From: Loripinus fragilis
Lineage: Eukaryota > Mollusca > Bivalvia > Lucinida > Lucinidae
Direction of reading: 5' to 3'
Assembly: GCA_964019695.1 (NCBI GenBank)
Contig: OZ026515.1
Location: 135,156,549-135,220,548 of the forward strand
DNA: 64,000 nt
Of this stretch, positions 1 to 9,686 are shown in pieces. The notes beneath the pieces were generated by a model. The model saw only the letters and a program-made list of their open reading frames with translations, did no database searches and had not been told where the DNA came from. The translations under genes were made by a program, and so were the position numbers. How positions within the stretch are numbered: position 1 is the stretch's first letter; every line of letters begins with the position of its first letter.

Positions 1-117
1 GAAATATATTTATACTTATTGTAGGTAACTTATCTTTTTTGATATAATCAATCATGTTGGCTATGAAGTACAAGATAATACTTTTATAACTTTTTCAATT
101 GAAAATTGGTGATTAGC

Positions 118-414
118 ATGGGCCGATCCAGAGGAGGGGACAGGGGGTCCAGACCCCCCCCCCCCCTGAAAAATCACAAAATATAGGGTTTCCTAGCAAT
201 ACTGGTCCGGATCCCCTGAAACAAGCCAGCATTTTATGTTGGGCCATCATCGGCACGCCAGCAAAACGCCATTTAAATGGTATTTTGCTGGCGGGCCAAT
301 GTTGGCCCGCTTATGGTGGTATTTGGATCCTCCCTCCCCTCATCACTAAAAAAGGAAAAAAAAGCTGTTGTCAAAGTTGGACCCCTCTGACAAAACTTTC
401 CGGATCCGCGCATG
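118..414. mobile_element. Palindromic MITE, CATGGGCSGATCC ends
   Basis: The ends are inverted: the left reads CATGGGCCGATCC (118-130) and the right is the complement of CATGCGCGGATCC (402-414). The interior holds a second strong hairpin (about 241-309) around GCCAGCAAAACGCC and its complement, with AT-rich centre. A poly-C tract lies at about 156-168. A partial, reverse-oriented relative lies at 9483-9638. No coding potential is seen. Superfamily unknown; no convincing target duplication. Confidence 0.6.
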
Positions 415-1150
415 ATTAAGCATTTTTCTGACTGTTATCTAGGGCTTTAACAATGCAAGAGTATAATGTCACCAAACAGTAGGATAAAAGTTTAGTTGCA
501 CCTATTGACATGACTATCATGATTAAAGTACAAATCTTCAGGCTATCACAAATATTACTGGGGGAAAAACACATTTTACTTTCCCATGAATTATGAAGAC
601 AACAGACATTGACTGATCTCAATAGCTCAATTAAAGCACTTCATGCTCAGGTGACCTAAAAATACATATGTGGGGTGTAATGGGGTGAATCCTCGATCTT
701 AAAAGGGCTTCAGAATATAAAGGGTAAATGAGTTGCGACACAGCAAAAGGTTAACTATGTTATGTGCACCCAGCGAAGACTCGGATCAGCGTGCAGATGC
801 TGATCTGATCAGTTTTTGATAGGCACTCTACAGTTAGCCAAGGGTTCAATGCTTCTTCAGGCGGAAAACTTAGACTCTGATCAGAGAAAAAATTCCACTT
901 GTCCGCTCGTAATTACGAGTGAAATCTAGAAAGGAAGAGAAATTCTTCCCAAAGCACTCATCCAGTAGGAAGAATTACTCAAGGAAGTCATATTACATAT
1001 TTCTCCCTTATGTTCTTTATTGCATACGCTTTAAAAGGACAAGTGCATGTGTTTGCAGGACGAGTGAAAACTGTAAGTCACTCATCCTGAAGGACAAGTG
1101 CGATATTGAATTCTTTTTGTCCCCTGCTGATCAAACTGGATGTGCAGACT
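415..1150. other. Intergenic sequence without recognisable gene
   Basis: No coding signal or splice-supported exon. The motif GGACAAGTG and its complement recur between 895 and 1105, as in the hAT-like element at 3335-3763, so this may be an old fragment of that family. Confidence 0.35.
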
Positions 1151-1151
1151 G

Positions 1152-1265
1152 AGGCCAGAATTTTTTAATTAGTTGATTTACAGGAAGAAAATTTCAGATT
1201 TAGGGCTGGGGGGTGGGGTTTACAGTAGGAGGGTTTGTAGATCAACTAATGAAAAATTCTGGCCT
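1152..1265. mobile_element. Small hairpin MITE, AGGCCAGAATTTTT ends
   Basis: Inverted arms of about 30 bp (1152-1182 and 1237-1265) starting AGGCCAGAATTTTT differ at only a few positions and enclose a G-rich loop. Typical of a short MITE; superfamily not assigned. Confidence 0.6.
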
Positions 1266-1758
1266 GATTTGAGTATTCACCGGCCGGAAGGCGGACAAGC
1301 TAAGCTGTACATTTCACTGTTCCCAAGCTCATTAATACAGTAGGATTAGATGGACATTGATGCGAGAAAACCTGACTTGACTGCTTGCGAACAACAAAGG
1401 CAAAGACCAGCGCTCTGATCAGCGCCTTGTTTTTCACTCACTGCAAAGTATAATACCTAAGCAGCTTAATTCTTGCCAAATTTCATCTTTCTAGCTAGTC
1501 TGTTCAGCTGATCAGACTAGCTAGAGTATTACTTCAGGATTCTCACATCACAGCCCAAATGATCATTTCTTGCACACCGTATAAGGATATCTGAGATTTT
1601 ACCCTGGGATAGAAAATCTTATCTTACCCAGGCTGTCACGTGAGGGCTACATACATCGGTTGTATTGGAACTCTACAAGTGACGTCATTGTTATGTTAAA
1701 GTGATGTCATCATGTGAAATTGCATCTGAGCGTATTCAGAGACTTTTGAAAGCTTATT

Positions 1759-2003
1759 TTAACCCCTAAAGCGCCAAGAAAAAAATGCATCTGAAAATGT
1801 CGCCTGTTGAAGTGGTCTGCTGATAATTGCCTGACATTACTGGCTAATTAAGTATAGAAGCAAACAGCATGGACCCAGAACATACTGCTCCCTTAGGAGC
1901 AGTCTGATCTGGGTCCACACTGTTTGCCATAGAGGCTTCTTAAACATTTCAGCAGACGAGAAAAGCAGACAACTTTTGTTGCGATTGGCGCATTAAGGGT
2001 TAA
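1759..2003. mobile_element. piggyBac-like MITE with nested hairpin
   Basis: Ends are TTAACCCCTAAAGCGCCA (1759-1776) and the inverse TGGCGCATTAAGGGTTAA (1986-2003). A TTAA flanking termini beginning CCC is the arrangement of piggyBac elements, which duplicate TTAA. A second palindrome (1860-1927) sits inside, built on GCAAACAGYRTGGACCCAGA. A better preserved relative is at 5651-5864. No transposase is encoded, so mobility would need an enzyme in trans. Confidence 0.6.
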
Positions 2004-2169
2004 AATAAAAAACAGTGGTATCCATTATTCGTGTGAGGGTAAGATAGAAAAATCTGTCCCTCGGTATCACCCTTTGTCATCACTCGGCAAGCCTTGTGAC
2101 GCCAAACGGTGATCTTTGGATCGGATTCTTCTATACTACCCTCACACTCATGATAGATTCTTATATTAC

Positions 2170-3087
2170 CTAGCATCAGATTATCATTCTGCATCACTTC
2201 AAAGGAGTAGATTTTTCTGAACCAAGATTCTGCCATATCTTTAGTGCCCTCCTCTTCCTTGTATTTCTCATCATCCCAGAGCAACTCGATACGAAATACA
2301 TCCGAAGCCACTATGGGTTTGTCAAAGTACAGAATAAGTTTATCCACTGTGCCAAATCCTAGATGATCAACAGCATCTAGCTTGTCCTGTGGCAATTGGG
2401 GTTCAAACATACGATCACACATTGCCTTGAGCACACCTAAGGAAACAGTTATTATCACATGATTGGCGTAATATTTTTGTCCATTTTCACACTCTACAAA
2501 TACACGATAATCATCATCAAAAGGTCCATCACTATGTATACACTTCACTGCGTGATTTAATAATATACTCTCGGGAGGCAGTTTGTCAACAAGAATATCC
2601 AACACACACTGGAATCCAGGTGGAATTGTGTAATGGATTCCTGGAAGTTCCTCATAACACCCAAACTCACTTAGAGACACATCCTCCAAGTCATTACATC
2701 CTGACACTACAGACTCCTGCCTCATGTGCTGATCGAAAATCATTTGCCGTAGTTTACGCTCATTGTCTGAATAACCTTCCATCTTTTCTGAAATCTCAGT
2801 TTTCATGTATTCTCCGACACTTTCCACATCATATGGAGTTGGCATACCCATCTGGTAAAATTCCTCACACTGCTGAATAAGTAAGCCATATGTAAAATCT
2901 ACTTCCTTTACTATACGTCCACTCACTTCATCCCCATTCTCAGTCAAGAATATATTCCGGTGCCGTAACCCTTTATCCTTGTACCTAAGCTGCAATAGAC
3001 CATTTTCATCGGCAATTTGGTAAATAGGATTCCTTTCTATGCCATGTATCCAGTTGGCACCCATTTCTGCTTTCATTCCATCCGCAT
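2170..3087 (-). CDS. Flavin polyamine oxidase, coding exon 2
   Basis: Second coding exon of a flavin-containing amine oxidase (spermine oxidase / N1-acetylpolyamine oxidase family), enzymes that oxidise spermine or acetylated polyamines to shorter polyamines, an aldehyde and H2O2. In transcript order the acceptor TTTTTCAG precedes 3087 and donor GTAATA follows 2170. The exon enters and leaves in phase 1. Numbered in the spliced protein, GANWIHG is at about residues 81-87, with a His at the family's active-site position; PPGFQ is near 227-231; and GFGTVDK ends at about Lys321, the family's conserved lysine near the flavin. Translation past the donor runs on for about 57 codons of non-family sequence to a stop, supporting the splice site. 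The 306-codon exon has no frame disruption. The usual C-terminal region (the second part of the FAD domain, roughly 130-170 residues) is not found downstream to position 1, so those exons lie outside the window or are lost. Spermine versus acetylpolyamine preference cannot be told. Confidence 0.85.
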
Positions 3088-3201
3088 CTGAAAAATACAT
3101 CAATAGGGTGAAGTCGGGTATATTCGGACAGACAGCTAAATTCGGACAGCCGCCTTGTTTGTTTCTTAGTTCAATTATTGGAATAAAAATAAATTAACTA
3201 A

Positions 3202-3268
3202 GCAAACAGTGAAAATCCTGATGAGACGGCTCATAAGGAGCCGTCTCATCTGGATTTTCACTGTTTGC
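3202..3268. repeat. Near-perfect hairpin, GCAAACAGTGAAAA arms
   Basis: Arms 3202-3232 and 3237-3268 pair almost perfectly, from GCAAACAGTGAAAATCC to GGAGCCGTCTCATC, leaving a 4-base loop. The terminal GCAAACAGTG is shared with other hairpins in the window (1860, 4386, 8105, 55927), so this belongs to a dispersed foldback family. Confidence 0.65.
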
Positions 3269-3334
3269 AAATGTGTGTCCGAATTTACCCGACTTTATCC
3301 TACCTCATCTGAGTACCAGACTGCAAGGAGTACA

Positions 3335-3763
3335 CAGGGGTGTGGAAATACCATGCCCGACTTGTCCAACTTTAGTAGTCCCAATTCATTTAGGACAAGT
3401 AAGGAATTTTAATTTGCTTGTCCTGGGACAAGTATAAAGAAAGTTTTAATACAATACTGCATTTCATATTTTGATCTTATTATTATGAACTCACATGTTG
3501 TAGTGTACAGAAAACAGTACAGTGTGGATCCTAATCAGCTAGCTTCTGAAGCAGCAAGCTGATCAAGATTATACACTATTTTCCGGGTTGACATACTGTT
3601 TTCAAAAGAGTTCATATATGATTATACATCACAGCTAGGGATAAACTAAGTTTGCTGTTCTTTAGGACAAGTAAAATTTTCTTTGGACAAGTACATTATG
3701 ACCATTTACTTGTTGACATCAATCCCGGGGCAAGTATCAAATTGTATTATTTCCACATCCCTG
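3335..3763. mobile_element. hAT-like nonautonomous element
   Basis: Inverted termini CAGGGGTGTGGAAATA (3335-3350) and TATTTCCACATCCCTG at the right end match the CAGGG.. style of hAT elements. The interior contains many ACTTGTCC / GGACAAGT copies in both orientations, as subterminal transposase sites would look, and a nested hairpin around 3510-3590. The flanks share GAGTAC but offset by three bases, so an 8-bp duplication is not proven. Confidence 0.5.
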
Positions 3764-4046
3764 GCCGAGTACTGAACCATGTCTGCCCCACCCCCCATTC
3801 CCCTGAGAAAAGTCTTTGGACCCAACATACAGTCACAAGTGTATATTTGCAGTATTTCATCTTGGTCTTTTCACTGTTTGACAAAATACCAGTTTAGGGT
3901 ATTCCAGTATATACAGAGGGTTAACAATGGAGTTGTTCTGTAATAAGTCTGTGGTGTCTAATTTGGTCAACAATGTTTTCAAGCATACTCATTAGGTTAA
4001 GATGAACAAAATTTTTTGAGCTGAACATTTCTAATCAATCAGTTTG

Positions 4047-4120
4047 AACATATGTTTTGGGGTGCTCAAAAGAACCATCTTATTGAGACAGTTCTTTTGA
4101 GTACCCACAACATATGTTTT
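4047..4120. repeat. Foldback repeat with AACATATGTTTTGG ends
   Basis: Inverted arms AACATATGTTTTGG..CTCAAAAGAACC and its complement flank a short loop. Partial relatives with GTTCTTTTGAGTACCC occur near 5400-5475 and 35260-35320, and TTGAGAAATAAGAAAA near 4122 and 35098, so this is a dispersed short element. Confidence 0.5.
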
Positions 4121-4337
4121 GGTTGAGAAATAAGAAAATTAATTTTGGGGTATGCACTCTTTACTTAGTGCACAAATGTGTTGAAATGGAATTTTTTGCT
4201 GAATAATTTGTTAAAGAAAGCCAATAAACAGAGACTGATTAGATTGAACCACTGATCCTCTAAATAATCTAGAACAAGATGTTTTTGTTGATTGTGAACC
4301 AGATGCACTTCAATGAGTTCACAGTTTTATTGTCATT

Positions 4338-4490
4338 TAACTTTTTACCTGCTGGTCATGTAGCTAGTGTCTGCTGACAACCTTTGCAAACAGTGTGGAC
4401 CCAGATCAGGATCAACAAAATGTCGGGCCTGATCTTGACACATTGATGGTTTTCCTAAAAGAAATTTTAAAGTATTCATCTTGAAAAAAA
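4338..4490 (+). repeat. Dispersed repeat family, copy 1
   Basis: Begins TTAACTTTTTACCTGCTGG, continues through CTGCTGACAACC, GCAAACAGTGTGGACCCAGA and CAAAATGTCGGGCCTGATC. Related copies are at 6064-6150 (reverse) and 55890-55990; a weaker one is near 17940-17990. Non-coding and probably a MITE, since part of it folds on itself. Confidence 0.55.
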
Positions 4491-4539
4491 TCAGTGCCTG
4501 ACAAAAAAAAATCAGTAAATTAAACAGAATGCAAGGAGT

Positions 4540-4917
4540 GCAGTGAAGGGTATACCATGAGCCTTAAACAGGTTTCATGACGTCAACCTGGCCCTTAGTT
4601 CAGATGTGGATCAAGAAGACACATAGATGTTTGGTTTGCATGTAAAACCCCTAACTTATCCACGCATCATCTCCCAGAACATATAAAACAAGATATAAAA
4701 AAGAGATAAAGCAAAGATAAGGACTCAACAGTACATAAAACTGAATACCGCAGCAAAAGAAATCCAACAGGTATGACAACAGCCAAAGCATCAGGCCCCT
4801 ACCATCTATAATAGATAAGTCTTTAAGTTGGAACCGTCATAAAGTCTGAAGTCCGACCCACCGGCATGCAATTAAAGAGGAAAGCAAAGTTGCCAACCCT
4901 GATTGGGTTGACCACCA
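4540..4917 (-). mobile_element. 5'-truncated Penelope-like element, 3' end
   Basis: On the minus strand this matches the 3' end of the Penelope copy at 20606-22299: about 55 bp encoding the reverse-transcriptase C-terminus (NPIRVGNFAF-like reading near 4890-4917), then the ..GGTCGGACTTCAGACT block, then untranslated and pLTR sequence including GATCCACATCTGAACTAAGG. The short coding remnant shows that reverse transcription stopped soon after starting, which is typical of these retroelements. Confidence 0.7.
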
Positions 4918-5650
4918 AGCAAGTCTTCATGTATCCATGCAATTTTGACTAGTTCATGAGATATCTTGCTGTCAGGCCAACGATCCCGGGCCCAGCCCCC
5001 ATAATTAGGGGCCTGAATAGTGAAAATAATGAAGCAGTCACAAGCAGTATTTTGGATATGCCTAAAAGCTGCATGGACAAAGGCAATGAAGAATAAACTT
5101 TGTTGATGTACATAGTACATGCAGCTGAAATGAGCTGATGAACTTCAATTTTTTAAGCTGTGGACAGGACAATTGATCTGATCTTAATAACTTATTGATA
5201 AACCCCATGTTAAGCTCCTCTTTGCTTGAGAAAACACAAATGGTCCAGTGACCTGATGACCGGTTTCCCAGGGGTCATTGAACTGACTTGCAGAAAGATA
5301 CACCAACTAGTCAATGCAGTTGAATTTTTATAGCCTTTTTTTCTACACTCCAGATAAGAGGACACATTTGCTCTTGCCTCCAGATACATTTAAGAGGGGG
5401 GTGATTCCAATTTACCCAAAATATATGTTGTGAGACGGTTCTTTTGAGTACCCTAAACTTATTTTGCCACTGATAGATAAGAAAATAATTGCAATTTTAC
5501 ACACAAACTTTTTGCATAAATGATTCTCAATCTATGTTTTCTTATAGCTTTACTCTGTCATAATTTTGCTTATGGGCTCTTCTGCCATAGTTGACGGCTC
5601 CTGGTAAGATTTTTTTTTATGTAAAATACTCAATTCTTTCACAAACAATT
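4918..5650. other. Intronic sequence without assigned element
   Basis: No exon signal. Contains one half of the AACATATGTTTT foldback family at about 5400-5475 and otherwise unassigned AT-rich DNA. Confidence 0.35.
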
Positions 5651-5864
5651 TTAACCCTTTAAGCGCCAATCACGACTGCAGCAGACGACAAATTTTGTGA
5701 CATCTTTCCTAATTTTCGACAAAAATAAGGTATGATATTTCATGAGAATCGTCTGCCAGCATGAATTCTCATGAAATATCATACCTAATTTGTTATTTTT
5801 GAAAACGCGGCAAAATTTTAAATTGTTGTCTGCTGCAAATTGTAGGTGGCGCTTTAAGGGTTAA
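5651..5864. mobile_element. piggyBac-like MITE
   Basis: TTAA (5651-5654) plus TIR CCCTTTAAGCGCCA (5655-5668) mirror TGGCGCTTTAAGGG (5847-5860) plus TTAA (5861-5864) exactly. Inverted homology continues inward through the CAGCAGACGACAA blocks. A second palindrome around 5729-5791 (GGTATGATATTTCATGAGAA and its complement) forms the core. TTAA target plus CCC-starting TIR points to piggyBac; no open frame. Confidence 0.75.
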
Positions 5865-6063
5865 GCTTACCAAGCTGTTCATCTGGATTTTTGCCATTTG
5901 ACTAAAAACAATACATTTAGTTACAAGTTCCATTGTTCAGTTAGCCAGTCAAGCAAAAAGGGTGGAAGAAGCCCCCCCCCTCCCCCCAAAGGGCCCACCA
6001 GAAATACAGAGACTGAGGGCTTAGACTGAAGTATAATTTGGGGGTGCAAAAAGATTATGTCCA

Positions 6064-6150
6064 GATCAGGCCCCACATTTTGTCGGGCCTGATCTGGGTC
6101 CAAACTGTTTGCAAAAGTTATCAGCAGATGACACGAGGAAAGAATTAGTA
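6064..6150 (-). repeat. Dispersed repeat family, copy 2
   Basis: Reverse-strand relative of 4338-4490: in reverse complement it reads CTAATTCTTTCC, CATCTGCTGATAAC, TTTGCAAACAGTTTGGACCC and CAGGCCCGACAAAATG in the same order. Confidence 0.55.
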
Positions 6151-6931
6151 CTGCACAGTTGGCTTCATCCTGTCCTATTCACTATCTTGTCGAAAGATAT
6201 ATATATCCAGTCCAAACAAAGATGGGTTAGCTCTGACACCAAGTAATGGATTAACCCTGACCCTGATGATTTTTCAGTTTTCAATGAAATGCAGCGAGGC
6301 CTCAAGCAATAAGTATATTTAGCTTGCTCGCTTGGTTTAGCCTTCAAAGTGACATGCTGGATACTTTGCTACACTCCTCGGACCTCCCCATTCCAGTTGT
6401 ATGCATGTATTTTCAATCCAAGTGGAAAATATATTGTAGAGCCAGGTCTGATGGTTTCATCAGAAGCCAGCTGATCTGGATTACATGCTTTCATAAAAGG
6501 ATAAATCTAGGTTCTTATATACAATAACTGCTAGGCCTGTCCCTGGGAGAATTGACTTAGAATTCAGCATGACCTTGATTGTTGTTTTACTCCAAACTAT
6601 TTCTCTGACTGTTTAGGTGTGAATCAGAATCCCTGCATTATTATTCACACCTCTGTAAAATCACAGTACTTTACCTCTGCTTGGTCCCCGCTACCCCTAC
6701 CACCATAAGGGCTGTGGCTGCAAATGGTGGACCTGATTGGACCAGTGGCAGTGCCTATACTGCAATTGTTAAGTTAATGTAAAGAAAGATGCTGTCATTG
6801 AATACTGTATGATGTTATAGTGAAACTAAGAAGCAAAATTAAAGGTTTATGTCTATAACATCACAATATCAGCACTAAAAAGTGACCAAGATGATAAAAA
6901 ATCATGTTTATCTCATTTGGAGCCATACGTA

Positions 6932-7050
6932 AAGATTATAAATCAGACAGAGCCCCAGATAAGATTTTTTTCTAATTCGCACACAGAGCCATATGTGGAG
7001 GTTATATAAATCAGACAGAGCCCCAGATAAGATTTTTTTCTAATCCGCAC
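6932..7050. repeat. Short tandem duplication, two copies
   Basis: The block AAATCAGACAGAGCCCCAGA..TTTTTTTCTAATYCGCAC occurs twice about 67 bp apart with few differences, a recent local duplication inside intron 1. Confidence 0.7.
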
Positions 7051-7336
7051 TCAAAAAATCTCTCATTAACAGGTTTCAGTGAGTCCTCACAGCATATGTT
7101 TTTCACCAGAAATAAGAAAAGCAGCCCCTGCCATGGCTCCACATCTTATCTAAGGTTTGAACCACCTTAAAATGTACGAACTTGTGTGACACTCGAAACA
7201 ATAGCACTCTGTGGGTGCAAGTGGTCGTTCAAAGGGGACTGTAGAGCCTTTGCGTCTTTCTTTTTAGTGCACGTGTTTGGCACAAACTAGAACCTGACTG
7301 TTTCGCGCATAAGCTAGTAGTATTCACTCTACCTAC

Positions 7337-7550
7337 CCAAATGTTTAGTCCAAATTCGACCACCAATCCGGTCTGTAGATTCAAGTATTTTGAAATCGGT
7401 AAACCCATTCTTTGTGAGATGCTCTCCAGCAGCTATTCCAGCAATACCTGCACCTATAATCAACACATCCGTACGATGTTCATTCACATCCGTGAATTTA
7501 GGTCCTTCTAAAATCACCGTGTGGTGATCATCATCTTCGTCGGTAGCCAT
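7337..7550 (-). CDS. Flavin polyamine oxidase, coding exon 1
   Basis: First coding exon. ATG at 7550-7548 opens 71 codons plus one base, ending ..CATTTGG before donor GTAGGT. Residues 28-38 read DVLIIGAGIAG, with the Rossmann GxGxxG (Gly33, Gly35, Gly38) that binds the FAD ADP moiety; Glu57 lies at the ribose-binding position; GGR follows at 63-65. The split codon G|AT joins to exon 2 to give ..KHLDADGMKAEMG, matching family order. There is no N-terminal signal peptide or obvious membrane segment; the first 25 residues are acidic and hydrophilic. The ATG is in good context and is the first in frame. Family proteins are about 500-550 residues; 377 codons are present here. 5' untranslated sequence lies above 7551. 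Confidence 0.87.
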
Positions 7551-8100
7551 TGTTGTTGTGAATGAAGTTTCCTGACGACCTTAGCTTGACCCAGTTTCCG
7601 ACTAAATACTTCGGTGAAATAATCAATGCAAACTGTCAGTTATAGTCAAATCTTGGCTTTAAATATGTAAAAAGTAAACTAAAATATAAATCGCATTATT
7701 GTTCAGTCAAAACAAGAGAGATCAACAGAATTATATCCTGTCAAGCTGGTTACACGTCCTTACACAGACACAACACCTCATAAACTGACGTCATTCCGAA
7801 GGAGCGAACTTTACTGGAAGGTGAAAGGTCAAAGTTTAGGTAAGTAAAAATAGAGAAAACACGCCAGATTAAAAAGGAGTTTGCAGTATGCATACTCACT
7901 TAGTTTATGAAGTCAGCGCTAACCTTGTCAGAACTGTTTTTGTTTGTTTTCTTTTAAACAAATCAATTTCTAAGGTCGTCTGCAGACTGCTTTCATCATT
8001 CATGGCATCAAACCCCGCTATGCATTTAAGCTCGCCTGCTACGAAAAAAATGAACTGAAAATTTCGTCCTCTGAAGTCGTCTGCTAATTTCGCCATAGGC
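7551..8100. promoter_or_regulatory. Presumed 5' flank of polyamine oxidase gene
   Basis: Located immediately upstream of the exon 1 ATG on the minus strand, so 5' UTR and promoter should lie here. No confident TATA box or other element was identified; the assignment rests on position only. Confidence 0.3.
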
Positions 8101-8155
8101 ATACCGACAAACAGTGTGGACTCAGATCAAACTGCTCATCTTTGAGGTCCTCCCA

Positions 8156-8338
8156 AGGGTTTTGGGGAACAGGGGAAACAGGGCATTTATTTCAAGGGAA
8201 CAGGGGAACAAAAGCCAAATTTTGAGGGGAACAGGGGAACAAAGACAATATTGGGGAACAGGGAACATAAGAAAACATTTTCGATTTTTGGGGAACAGGG
8301 GAACAAGCCAATTTATTTCAGGGGAAAAAGGGAACAGG
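8156..8338 (+). repeat. GGGGAACAGGGGAACA minisatellite
   Basis: About seven imperfect units of roughly 25-30 bp, each with GGGGAACAGGGGAACA followed by an AT-rich spacer (CATTTATTTCA, CCAATTT). It reads through in one frame as a Gly-Asn-Arg-rich stretch, a by-product of the repeat and not a gene. Confidence 0.8.
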
Positions 8339-9360
8339 TAGGGGAGACTGGGGCTAGTTCGGCCCCATTATAGAAACTGCACAATTTTCGAAAGACTATA
8401 ACATATAGCTCTGCGAAACCTACATATTAAAGTAAGGCAGAATAGGGCGGTACCAGTCCCGGTAGCCCAAATCATGTGTCTCTGTACGATAAAGGGCCAT
8501 CTTCATTCAAGCAGAACAGGTCATGATGGCCGAACTTGCCCCGTCATGGGGTAAGTTTGGCCACCCCTCGGGGCAAGTTCGCCAGGCCTATTATCATACA
8601 GTCAAACTTCTGTAGTAGGAATTGCAAAGGGCCAAGAAAATGTAACGGCATTACCCTAACATATGGACTATCCGAGTTGGTTCTTCGGAATACAAATTAA
8701 CAAAAAATGAGCCTGGAAGTGTCGTACTAAATTGTCCGTGTCTTAGACAGCTTTTTTTTTTTACTTTTGACGTCAATGTAAAAATGGCGATCTGAAACGT
8801 GCGATGTAATAATCGCCATGTAAGTAAGTCGTTGCGCTAAATATGAACACGAATATAATTTAGGATCCATGATATGAACAGCCTTAACAAAATAGGTGAC
8901 CTAAAATACAATGGCAAATAGTTTTTGTAAGTGTGGGGCAAGTTTGGCTATGGGCCGAACTTGCCCCGCCTTAAGTGGCCGAACTTGCCCCAGACAGACT
9001 TTTTCCAAATATCCCGTGACAGCTCCTTTTAAGATGCAGGAGAAGAAATTAACAATGTTTTAAACCGAAGCACATAATCCTTTCGTAGTAAAAATATAGA
9101 ATTTAAATCAGAATCTTAACACATCTTTAGATAAATAATAACTGAAATTACTATGAAAATTTACTTTTCATGCAAGAAAACGAATTTTCTGGTGCAACAT
9201 CAATGTACCCTTCAACAATGAAGCCATTGTACACTCATGTAAACAAACTCGTCACAAGTAATTTCCAAATATGTTTCCCAGCTCCATATCTTAGTTTACA
9301 TGCGAAATATAGCCATATGCCGAACATGCCCCGAGGCCGAACTAGCCCCGGTCTCCCCTA
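8339..9360. mobile_element. Nonautonomous TIR element, TAGGGGAGAC ends
   Basis: Left end TAGGGGAGACTGGGGCTAG (8339) and the right end's complement TAGGGGAGACCGGGGCTAG (ending 9360) form 26-bp TIRs with one mismatch. Subterminal copies of GGCCGAACTTGCCCC occur in both orientations (about 8527-8583, 8932-8992, 9318-9350), probably transposase sites. The 1022 bp carries no open frame. The TA at each end may be a TA duplication. Confidence 0.75.
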
Positions 9361-9482
9361 CCCCCCCTGGGAGGGCCTCATCTTTAATAGATCTAGCTCT
9401 GATCTGGGTCTACACTGTTTGCCACAATGGACCAGCAGTTTTTTAGTTGATGAGTTGAGAGATGATCCAAATACCAAAAGCA

Positions 9483-9638
9483 GGCCATCATCGGCCCGCC
9501 AGCGGAACGCCATTGAGGATGGTACAACATTGATTCTAGCTTGATAGCTTTGTGATTTTCAGGGGATCCGGACCAGTATTGCCAAAAAACCTATTTTTTG
9601 GGATTTTTCCTCCTGTCCCCTCTCTGGATCCGCCCATG
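9483..9638 (-). mobile_element. Partial copy of the 118-414 MITE
   Basis: Shares GGCCATCATCGGCCCGCCAG and, in reverse, the block from CATGGGCGGATCC through GGGGACAGG to the ACTGGTCCGGATCC motif. The order and orientation are those of an internally deleted, inverted relative of the element at 118-414. Confidence 0.6.
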
Positions 9639-9686
9639 TAGACTAAATTTAGTCGCGAGTTGGAACAAGGATATGAGGTAGATCTA

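Larger units (their letters stand above)
3088..7336 (-). other. Intron 1 of polyamine oxidase gene
   Basis: Donor GTAGGT at 7336-7331 and acceptor TTTTTCAG ending at 3088 define a phase-1 intron of 4249 bp. It contains hairpin elements, a hAT-like element, a Penelope 3' fragment, a piggyBac-like MITE and a short duplication, listed separately. No other exon of the family is seen in it. Confidence 0.8.
8105..9425. mobile_element. Foldback element containing nested insertions
   Basis: Outer inverted arms (about 8105-8155 and 9370-9425) share ACAAACAGTGTGGACTCAGA, CTCATCTTTGAGG and CCTCCCA with the complementary strand of the right arm. Between them lie a GGGGAACA minisatellite and a separate 1-kb TIR element, so the foldback element was opened by later events. 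Confidence 0.55.

Noticed and set aside
2000..2169. Coding continuation of the polyamine oxidase exon to a stop at 2000
   Set aside because: Family similarity ends at a GTAATA donor at 2169-2164, and the extension ends inside a piggyBac-like MITE, so it is intronic read-through.
8114..8341. Gly-Asn-Arg-rich small protein
   Set aside because: It is the translation of the GGGGAACA minisatellite.
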